Shown one piece after another: positions 1 through 5,054 of a stretch of DNA of 6,503 nt. Position 1 is the first letter of the stretch. The number at the start of each line of letters is the position of its first letter. The position numbers were made by a program, and so were the translations under genes. Under the pieces are notes generated by a model. The model was given only the letters and a program-made list of their open reading frames with translations. It was not told the origin of the DNA and did not search any database. The DNA is taken from NCBI GenBank assembly GCA_002332715.1, contig DDBE01000180.1, forward strand, positions 1 through 6,503. Reading direction: 5' to 3'. Source of the DNA: Flavobacteriales bacterium UBA2040 (GTDB lineage: Bacteria > Bacteroidota > Bacteroidia > Flavobacteriales_D > Crocinitomicaceae).

Positions 1-386
1 AATTCATCAAACCATTCTTCATAATAGCTTTCGTCTGAATAGTGAAAGTTGAGCACGTTTTCGCCAATCAGGATAAATTTATTGATTCCGTCGCCCATAA
101 TTGGTTCGATGATATCACGTTTGAAGGTCATAATATCATTTTCGATTGCATCGTTCCATTCACCTATCATTTCAATAATGGCATATTCGGCATCATAATC
201 AACATACAAAACTTTGATGAATAATGTTTCAGAGCCTATCGAATCCCATTGAGGATGGATGACATAGTTGTAAATTTTGTGCTCAAATTCAAATTCGGAA
301 TATTCTCTTCCATAGAACGGTGATTGAGGGTCTTCCGACGCAACGTAGAAATCTCTCCAAAGAAAATGAGGTTCAACAAAATGCAT
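1..386 (-). CDS. Uncharacterised conserved-looking acidic protein, 3' end cut by window edge
   Basis: Reading the minus strand from the ATG at 386-384 gives 128 uninterrupted codons that run off the left edge, so the C-terminus is missing. The visible protein begins MHFVEPHFLWRDFYVASEDP and is rich in aromatic and acidic residues. Notable segments are SPFYGREY (22-29), a predicted beta-strand pair around 53-73, IGEWNDAIENDIM (74-86), KFILIGENVLNFH (103-115) and an acidic tail YYEEWFDE (121-128). There is no signal peptide or membrane segment, so it should be a cytoplasmic soluble protein. I recognise no catalytic motif. From memory it resembles an uncharacterised family found across Bacteroidota, but this is unverified. 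The start is supported because there is no other Met before residue 73 and the reading is open from the first codon. It is divergent from the lipoprotein gene. A TAAATTTG box (390-397, minus) sits only 3 bp upstream of the ATG, so either the mRNA is almost leaderless or the box is fortuitous. Confidence 0.8.
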   Translation of the reverse strand, partial: MHFVEPHFLWRDFYVASEDPQSPFYGREYSEFEFEHKIYNYVIHPQWDSIGSETLFIKVLYVDYDAEYAIIEMIGEWNDAIENDIMTFKRDIIEPIMGDGINKFILIGENVLNFHYSDESYYEEWFDE

Positions 387-401
387 CTACAAATTTAATT
401 C

Positions 402-423
402 ATCTTGGCACAATCTTGGCACA
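402..423. repeat. Perfect 11-bp tandem direct repeat (2 copies)
   Basis: ATCTTGGCACA occurs at 402-412 and again, without a gap or mismatch, at 413-423, in the middle of the 79-bp divergent spacer. One unit is about one helical turn, so the copies lie on the same DNA face. This suits either a two-site operator or, as listed separately, a -24/-12 promoter element. The function is inferred; the repeat itself is seen directly. Confidence 0.9.
405..421 (+). promoter_or_regulatory. Candidate sigma-54 (RpoN) -24/-12 promoter for the lipoprotein gene
   Basis: TTGGCAC (405-411) followed by N4 and TTGGCA (416-421) gives the invariant GG-N10-GC spacing (GG 407-408, GC 419-420) of sigma-54 promoters. 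The -24 half is a full match to TTGGCAC. The -12 half reads TGGC where TTGC is usual, one mismatch. Transcription would begin near 432, about 34 nt before the ATG at 466. The same bases also form a tandem repeat, so the match may be a by-product of duplication. No activator site is recognisable in the short upstream region. Confidence 0.4.
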
Positions 424-442
424 GAGAATGGAAATAATATTT

Positions 443-450
443 TACTTTTG
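443..450 (+). promoter_or_regulatory. Alternative housekeeping -7 box (TAnnTTTG) for the lipoprotein gene
   Basis: TACTTTTG matches the Bacteroidota -7 consensus TAnnTTTG exactly. The nearest -33-like TTG is at 416-418, which leaves 24 bp between the elements, slightly longer than usual. The box would give a start near 456. It overlaps the TTG codon at 448, which argues against translation starting there. It could act instead of, or together with, the sigma-54-like element. Confidence 0.35.
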
Positions 451-465
451 AATTACAATAACACA

Positions 466-1929
466 ATGAAAAACAATTCCATGAAACAGTTATTAAAAAT
501 TGCCTCCATTTTCTCTTTTATTCTTTTTCTTTCTTCTTGTGGAGGTAATGATAACAGGGGTATTGCCGAAAGCGCATCTGCTTTTATCAATGCAAACGAT
601 AAAGTAATCGTTTTTGGTTCGATAGATCCAATTGCGATTTTTGAAAAAGCGGAGTACAAGAAAATACCAATGGTTGGAGCACTTATTGATGGACAAATGA
701 AACGAGTAAGCAGTGGATTGAATCTTGATGCAGGTTTTTATTATGCCATGGAAGGTCCTTTTACTGATGGAAATCCAGCGACTTTGTACATGTTTGCCGA
801 AGTAAAAAACTTAGATAGTTTGAAAGCGGTATTGACCGTTGATGGTTACGATTTTGATTCAAAAGATGGAATCGAATATTTTAGAGATGGCGAAGCGACC
901 GTTGGGATTAAAAACAAGGTAGCTATTATGTTTGTGAAGGCCGGCGAGTACGATGAATTAGCCATGGCGAAGAAGGCTTTTGAAATGGCTTCGGGGGATT
1001 TAATGGAAGGTTCTGGAGCAAAGCTATTGGCGCAGCGAGGAGATATTTCTATTAATTCTCATATGTACAATCAATTTATCACAGCGAACAACCAAACGGC
1101 AAGTCTGCCTGAGGATAAAAAAGTACAATTGGCCGATATGATGAAAGGATCCTTTGCTCAAGCGAATATCCATTTTGAAAAAGGGCAATTGCGGGTGGCT
1201 TTTGACAATCAATTTTCAGCAAACCTGACCAAAAGAATGATGATGAAAGAAGATCCTTCGGCAAGTATTCGAAAGAAAATAGGTGTTGGAGAACCTAAAA
1301 TAGCCGTTGCAACGAATCTGGATATGGTGAAACTTCAAGCTTGGATAGATGATTTTGCTCCAAGTGGTTTAGACTTTTTATCGAAAAACAATGGCCCAAT
1401 GCAAATGATAGTCCTTTTAGCTGGCGGAAAAATTGGAAATCTTGTCAATGGAGAAATGGGAGTAGCTATGTTCAGTGATCCAAGTAAGGTGAAAGATCCA
1501 GAATTTGCAATGTATTCAGGATTTGGACCAAAGGGTAAAGATTTGGCGGAAATGGCAAAAAACTTTCCTGCAAATGAGAATATGGTTATGGATGTGACTT
1601 CTAAAGGAGTGAATATTTATTCAAACATTAGTTATAAGGCTTCGAATTCAAATGGATTTAGCGTTCCAAAAGGAACCGAGTCGTTCGGTAAAAAAGGGAT
1701 AACTGGTTTTGCGAATGTCGAGAAAATGGATTTCACAGAATTTGAACTCGAAGGTCCTGAAAAACTAATTGAATTGGTGAAATATGTCAATTTATCAATG
1801 GATGCTAAAGGTGGCGAACTTATCATAAAAACAAAGAACCCCAATCAAAATGTTTTGAAATTGTGCGTTGACAAAATGCTAAAAGAATTTGAAGGGCAAA
1901 TTGGTCAATTGGGTAATTTGGCCATGTAG
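466..1929 (+). CDS. Lipoprotein of about 487 aa, DUF4836-like, function unknown
   Basis: This is an exported lipoprotein with no known reaction. The start is ATG 466; ATG 481 (482 aa) is equally plausible and gives the tighter signal peptide MKQLLKIASIFSFILFLSSC, whose lipobox is L-S-S-C with the acylated Cys at residue 20 from 481. An in-frame TTG at 448 lies inside a promoter-like box and is unlikely to be used. After Cys comes GGNDN, with only one nearby acidic residue, so there is no strong surface-export signal and the side of the outer membrane it faces is unclear. The mature protein is a long soluble alpha/beta chain. Its opening phrase about 'VIVFGSIDPIAIFEKA', the 'LNLDAGFYYAMEG' segment and the overall length of about 480-490 residues resemble the Bacteroidetes DUF4836 lipoproteins. 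I see this as a family resemblance from memory, not a proven assignment. There is no enzyme motif. A terminator follows directly, so it appears monocistronic. Confidence 0.85.
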   Translation: MKNNSMKQLLKIASIFSFILFLSSCGGNDNRGIAESASAFINANDKVIVFGSIDPIAIFEKAEYKKIPMVGALIDGQMKRVSSGLNLDAGFYYAMEGPFTDGNPATLYMFAEVKNLDSLKAVLTVDGYDFDSKDGIEYFRDGEATVGIKNKVAIMFVKAGEYDELAMAKKAFEMASGDLMEGSGAKLLAQRGDISINSHMYNQFITANNQTASLPEDKKVQLADMMKGSFAQANIHFEKGQLRVAFDNQFSANLTKRMMMKEDPSASIRKKIGVGEPKIAVATNLDMVKLQAWIDDFAPSGLDFLSKNNGPMQMIVLLAGGKIGNLVNGEMGVAMFSDPSKVKDPEFAMYSGFGPKGKDLAEMAKNFPANENMVMDVTSKGVNIYSNISYKASNSNGFSVPKGTESFGKKGITGFANVEKMDFTEFELEGPEKLIELVKYVNLSMDAKGGELIIKTKNPNQNVLKLCVDKMLKEFEGQIGQLGNLAM

Positions 1930-1945
1930 AAAATATTGAGGTAAT

Positions 1946-1977
1946 AAAAGAGTCCAGCTGTAAGGTTGGGCTTTTTT
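1946..1977 (+). terminator. Rho-independent terminator after the lipoprotein gene
   Basis: The arms 1946-1958 and 1965-1977 pair over 13 positions, with three G:U wobbles (1950:1973, 1953:1970, 1957:1966), around a 6-nt loop (TGTAAG). The core GTCCAGC/GTTGGGC is GC-containing, and the 3' arm ends in six T residues (1972-1977). It lies 16 nt after the stop codon and isolates the lipoprotein transcript from msrB. Confidence 0.75.
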
Positions 1978-2013
1978 AATTCTCTAATTTGTAGTACGTT
2001 TATTATTTAGAAT

Positions 2014-2019
2014 AGGAGA
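2014..2019 (+). promoter_or_regulatory. Shine-Dalgarno site of msrB
   Basis: AGGAGA lies 7 nt before ATG 2027. It is the only clear purine-rich ribosome binding site in this window; the other genes show none, as is usual in Bacteroidota. It fixes the msrB start. Confidence 0.6.
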
Positions 2020-2026
2020 AATTAAT

Positions 2027-2398
2027 ATGAAAACCCAAAAAGAGGAGTACAACACATTATCCGCGGAGGAGCAAAGAGTAATCTTGCACAAAGGAACGGA
2101 ATATGCTGGAACAGGGGAGTACAATGATTTTAAAGTGGAAGGAAGTTTCGTTTGTCGTCAATGTGAAGCGCCACTTTATGAATCTTCAGATAAGTTTGAT
2201 TCGGGTTGCGGATGGCCTTCTTTTGATGATGCTTCTGAATTCGTTGAAAGAGTTCCTGATGCCGATGGAAGACGCGTAGAAATCGTTTGCCAAAACTGCA
2301 AAGGACATTTAGGTCATGTATTTGAAGGAGAAAGAATGACAGCAAAAAACATAAGACATTGTGTTAATTCTGTATCCATAAAATTTAAGAAAAAGTAG
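2027..2398 (+). CDS. msrB: Peptide-methionine (R)-S-oxide reductase MsrB
   Basis: MsrB reduces the R epimer of methionine sulfoxide in oxidised proteins, normally with thioredoxin as the final reductant. The 123-residue protein is a complete single-domain MsrB without signal peptide, so it is cytoplasmic. Zinc is held by two CxxC pairs, C43/C46 (CRQC) and C88/C91 (CQNC). The signature GCGWPSF (60-66) carries C61, which corresponds to the usual recycling cysteine. H94 and H97 (HLGH) and the RHCVNS motif with nucleophile C112 complete the active site. The last residues IKFKKK form a short basic tail. There is no fused MsrA domain. A terminator before it and its own Shine-Dalgarno site imply a separate transcript; upstream, TACGTTTA (1995-2002) is a poor -7 candidate. 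It converges on the transglycosylase gene with a 2-bp gap and no terminator between them. Confidence 0.97.
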   Translation: MKTQKEEYNTLSAEEQRVILHKGTEYAGTGEYNDFKVEGSFVCRQCEAPLYESSDKFDSGCGWPSFDDASEFVERVPDADGRRVEIVCQNCKGHLGHVFEGERMTAKNIRHCVNSVSIKFKKK

Positions 2399-2400
2399 GT

Positions 2401-3348
2401 TTAAGGAAATTTACAAAAGTACATTTCATGACTTTTCTCAACCACAATATCGTGTAAGATAAGTTGAGAAGCTAGCGCCAATTGAGTGTAGTTCTGAGAA
2501 TTGTTTCCAAAGCTGGCAGCTTTATTTTGCCACATGTCTTTGATCAATTCTTGACCACCTTTCGAAGGGTTGATTTTGTTTACCACTGCTGCAACATTTC
2601 CTGCGCCAGCATGATAGATGTGTAAAACGAATAATCGGAACCACACTTCATTTTCTTCAAAAGCGATATTGTGTGCATTCAAAATCTTTTTTGCTTCTGG
2701 GATGCAAATCGAAGATAACAATCCTGCAGCACCTTGCGCAGATTTGTAAAAATCCGTTCTGTCATCCCTGTAACGGTTAACCGTTAATCCTTGTGCTCGT
2801 GCAACTCCTGGCATCAACTGAAAAGCACCATAAGCACCAGCATTCGACTTTTTCAATTGTCCTGGACTCTCAATCAACAAAATAGCTTGTGCGTACCAAG
2901 GATCTACTCCAGCATCTTCAAATGCCGAAACACCTTTTGTAAGGCTAGGGTATACATCATCAAACTTATAGAAGTCATTTTTACCTGTGGTCACGTAAAG
3001 TTCTTCACCAGCGTTAATATTATTAGCATTTCTTAAATCAGTTTTGAACTCTGATTTCCCTGTATTTCCTAATGCATGCCAATCGGCTAATGACATTTTA
3101 CATAGAATTTGTCGTGTCGCGGCAACATTTATGAGTACAGTATCCGGTGACAAAGTCATGATTTGTTTCCAAAACAAAGGTTGCGGTAAAGCACTCCATT
3201 GGTCTATAAAAAGGACATCAAATCCCATAATTACACCAACGTGATCATCAATGTGAACCTCCACTTGTTCCATAGAATAATCTTGTGGCAACTGGGCAGA
3301 AACAGAAAGTGTTAGAAAAAATGAAAGGAAGAAAAGTATTTTTCGCAT
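2401..3348 (-). CDS. Secreted lytic transglycosylase, SLT domain
   Basis: The enzyme should cleave the MurNAc-GlcNAc bond of peptidoglycan non-hydrolytically, leaving 1,6-anhydroMurNAc ends. The 315-residue protein starts with a Sec signal peptide (about 1-18, ending SVSA before Q19). It has no lipobox, so it is probably soluble in the periplasm. Residues 19-140 form an N-terminal region I cannot assign, and there is no LysM repeat. The SLT (family 1) domain covers about 141-260: the catalytic Glu is E160 in LLIESPG, followed by GAYGAFQLMPGVA (171-183) and by YHAGAGNV (245-252), which matches the usual YNAGxGNV motif with H for N. A helical tail follows. MltD/Slt70-like lytic transglycosylases are the nearest named group; the exact subfamily is not clear. 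The start ATG precedes the signal peptide directly and has no Shine-Dalgarno site. The gene is divergent from yidD. A TATATTTA box (3373-3380, minus) is only a weak promoter candidate. Confidence 0.9.
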   Translation of the reverse strand: MRKILFFLSFFLTLSVSAQLPQDYSMEQVEVHIDDHVGVIMGFDVLFIDQWSALPQPLFWKQIMTLSPDTVLINVAATRQILCKMSLADWHALGNTGKSEFKTDLRNANNINAGEELYVTTGKNDFYKFDDVYPSLTKGVSAFEDAGVDPWYAQAILLIESPGQLKKSNAGAYGAFQLMPGVARAQGLTVNRYRDDRTDFYKSAQGAAGLLSSICIPEAKKILNAHNIAFEENEVWFRLFVLHIYHAGAGNVAAVVNKINPSKGGQELIKDMWQNKAASFGNNSQNYTQLALASQLILHDIVVEKSHEMYFCKFP

Positions 3349-3361
3349 GGCTTTATTTGTA

Positions 3362-3390
3362 TTGTAGGTCTTTAAATATATGTAATTTTG
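3362..3390 (+). promoter_or_regulatory. Bacteroidota-type housekeeping promoter for yidD
   Basis: TTG (3362-3364) and TAATTTTG (3383-3390) are separated by 18 bp, which matches the -33 TTG / -7 TAnnTTTG arrangement known from Bacteroidota. The expected transcription start is near 3396, giving a leader of about 60 nt before the yidD ATG. Confidence 0.6.
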
Positions 3391-3414
3391 AGAAAAAAGT
3401 TACGTTTTAAACAA

Positions 3415-3446
3415 AAAATATTAGTTTTTAATATTTTACTTTTTTT
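3415..3446 (+). other. A:T-only hairpin followed by T7 in the yidD leader
   Basis: AAAATATTA (3415-3423) and TAATATTTT (3429-3437) are a perfect 9-bp inverted repeat around the loop GTTTT, followed after AC by seven T residues (3440-3446). This has the shape of an intrinsic terminator, but the stem contains no G:C pair, so it would be weak. It lies between the predicted transcription start and the yidD ATG, where it could act as a leaky attenuator. Chance occurrence in AT-rich DNA is a serious alternative. Confidence 0.35.
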
Positions 3447-3457
3447 CAGCTTAGCAC

Positions 3458-3706
3458 ATGAATGTTCTAAAAATAATTATACAATTTCCATTCCTTTTAA
3501 TGATAAAGATCTATCAATACGTCTTAAGTCCCATATGGCCAGCGAGTTGCAGGTTCGAGCCTACCTGCTCACATTATGCTGCCGAAGCAATAAAAAAGCG
3601 AGGAATTTTCGTTGGTTTGTATTTAGGAATAAAACGCATAGCAAGATGTCATCCGTGGGGAGGAATGGGATATGACCCCGTTCCTGAAAAAAAGAAGAAG
3701 TCTTAG
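3458..3706 (+). CDS. yidD: YidD, membrane protein insertion efficiency factor
   Basis: YidD is a small inner-membrane-associated protein that assists YidC/Sec-dependent insertion of membrane proteins. The 82-residue protein has the full family layout: a hydrophobic amphipathic N-terminus (1-22), the YQYVLSP turn (19-25), the cysteine motif SCRFEPTCSHYA (30-41), and the C-terminal signature RCHPWGGMGYDPVP (63-76). A lysine-rich tail (KKKKS) follows. The three conserved cysteines are C31, C37 and C64. The start is fixed: a TAG at 3452-3454 lies in frame 3 bp before the ATG. In many bacteria the gene sits with rpmH, rnpA and yidC. Here it stands alone between a transglycosylase and a glycosyltransferase gene on the other strand. 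Its stop overlaps that of the convergent glycosyltransferase gene by 4 bp. Confidence 0.95.
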   Translation: MNVLKIIIQFPFLLMIKIYQYVLSPIWPASCRFEPTCSHYAAEAIKKRGIFVGLYLGIKRIARCHPWGGMGYDPVPEKKKKS

Positions 3707-5052
3707 CAAACGATCTTAGGAAGGAATTTGTGGAATTTCTGAGGTTTAAAGAACTCCCAAAAGAATAAAATTACCGTTCCCAGATTTAATATTTCCAGTA
3801 CTATTCTAAAATTCGAATCGTTTCCGAAGGAATAAATGCCATAAGAAAGAATGGCGAAAAAGGTGATTAGAATAATGGACCACGAAAAATGCAGCAGAGA
3901 AATCCCCAAAGGTAAAATCCAATACCAAGGATGAATGGTACTTGTGAAAAAATAATAGACTATAATTCCAAGTAATATTCTTCGAATCATCTGGCTTTTA
4001 TCAAGAGACTTTCGGTGCCAAGCAATTCCAAGAATTAAAACAAGTGCGATTTTTGCCAATTTTGGAGCATACAAGGAGGTTAAATTCCAACCAAATTTCA
4101 TCATACCATATTGCAAATATGGATACAGCAAAAAGGAATTGAATTCGAATTCTTTGAAGTATAGCCGCAAACTGAGTAGGAAATTCTCATAATTGTCTAG
4201 GCGAATATAAACGAAGAACAATAGGAGAGTAGTAGTCCCTACAATGGAATAATATTTAATTGATTTTTTCCACCCCAAAAATGAAAGGAAAAAGGGAAGA
4301 AGCAATAACGGAATTAACTTTACATGTACACTAATCGCAAAAAGAACTCCTGAAATTAGAAGTTTGTTTTTCAGTAAGAAGTATAAGGAGATGATGAGAA
4401 TTCCAACCATAGGTAATTCATAATGAAGATTGGATACCGACTCTATGATTACCAATGGATTTAGAAGAAAAATAAGCGAACGTTTTGGGTTCAGATTGAA
4501 TTCCGTCAATAGTTTTTCAAGATAAATCGTAGCTACTAGAATTGTGCCCATGGAGAAGATTCTGAGCAAAAGAACATTGGTCCAAATATCTTTAAAAACG
4601 CCTGTCGATAAATAAAAGTAAAACTGATTGAAGGTGGGATAACAACTGTAATTGGATCTCGAGAGTTCGCCCATTCCAGCATACAAGTCCAAATAATAGC
4701 AATTGTTGAAGTTTTTAGAATGAACGAGTTGATCGGGTGAAAAGTCGTACGGACTAATGCCCAAATGAATCATTTCTCCATCCCACAAAAAGCGAAAATA
4801 ATCATTGGATAAATACGGAAGCTCAGTAAAACATATTGCCGCAAGGATTATTGCTCCAAAGTAGAAATAGCGTTTTGGGAAATATTCTGCTTGAAAAATT
4901 AAAGTAATATACACTAGAAATGCAAAACCATACCAAATGGCAAGGGTGACAAAATCCATGCCCTGACTGATCTGGGTTAATTTATTGGTGCTGAAAAGTA
5001 TAAGAAGCCAAGTAAAAAGAAAAACGATATTTTTCTTCGACCCTTTCTTCAA
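3703..5052 (-). CDS. GT-C type membrane glycosyltransferase (mannosyltransferase-like)
   Basis: This is an integral membrane enzyme that probably transfers a hexose from a polyprenyl-phosphate donor to a glycan or lipid acceptor outside the cytoplasmic membrane. The 449-residue chain has roughly 10-12 hydrophobic segments (for example 8-22, 33-55, 62-80, 157-178, 212-257, 267-284, 331-345, 358-372, 389-408, 416-434). The loop after the third segment carries NDYFRFLWDG (83-92) followed by GISPYDFSPD (98-107), the usual place of the GT-C catalytic acid (D84 and nearby D91). Other family-like patches are NPLVIIE (198-204), NLHYE (208-212), VKLIPLLLLP (244-253) and HPWYW (374-378). These recall the Bacteroidetes proteins called mannosyltransferases; donor and acceptor are not determinable. 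The start is TTG 5052-5050: an in-frame stop lies 33 nt upstream with no ATG between, and the next Met (32) would remove the first membrane segment. It begins 2 bp after the GT2 gene ends, so translation is probably coupled. Confidence 0.82.
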   Translation of the reverse strand: MKKGSKKNIVFLFTWLLILFSTNKLTQISQGMDFVTLAIWYGFAFLVYITLIFQAEYFPKRYFYFGAIILAAICFTELPYLSNDYFRFLWDGEMIHLGISPYDFSPDQLVHSKNFNNCYYLDLYAGMGELSRSNYSCYPTFNQFYFYLSTGVFKDIWTNVLLLRIFSMGTILVATIYLEKLLTEFNLNPKRSLIFLLNPLVIIESVSNLHYELPMVGILIISLYFLLKNKLLISGVLFAISVHVKLIPLLLLPFFLSFLGWKKSIKYYSIVGTTTLLLFFVYIRLDNYENFLLSLRLYFKEFEFNSFLLYPYLQYGMMKFGWNLTSLYAPKLAKIALVLILGIAWHRKSLDKSQMIRRILLGIIVYYFFTSTIHPWYWILPLGISLLHFSWSIILITFFAILSYGIYSFGNDSNFRIVLEILNLGTVILFFWEFFKPQKFHKFLPKIVC

Positions 5053-5054
5053 AA

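Noticed and set aside
42..224. Plus-strand 60-residue reading
   Set aside because: It is antisense to the uninterrupted partial gene on the minus strand and has no recognisable features.
390..397. TAAATTTG -7 box on the minus strand for the left-edge gene
   Set aside because: The start of transcription would fall at the ATG itself and no -33 TTG lies at normal spacing, so it is not listed as a promoter, although leaderless mRNA cannot be excluded.
3552..3561. GGTTCGAGCC, flanked by GCAGGT/ACCTGC, looks like a tRNA T-arm
   Set aside because: The bases encode the conserved CRFEPTC motif of YidD in frame, and no acceptor, D-arm or anticodon arm surrounds them.
3388..3675. Plus-strand 95-residue reading with a signal-peptide-like start (MRKKLRFKQKILVFNILLFFSL)
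   Set aside because: It overlaps yidD in another frame, and its TTG start is part of the TAATTTTG promoter box. YidD has full family motifs, so this is a shadow.
3701..3719. Direct repeat TCTTAG spaced by 13 bp at the yidD stop
   Set aside because: Six bases are too few to matter, and both copies lie in coding sequence.
4138..4157. Palindrome GAATTCGAATTC
   Set aside because: It lies inside the glycosyltransferase gene and is produced by the codons for an E-F-E-F-N stretch; no flanking structure suggests a site.
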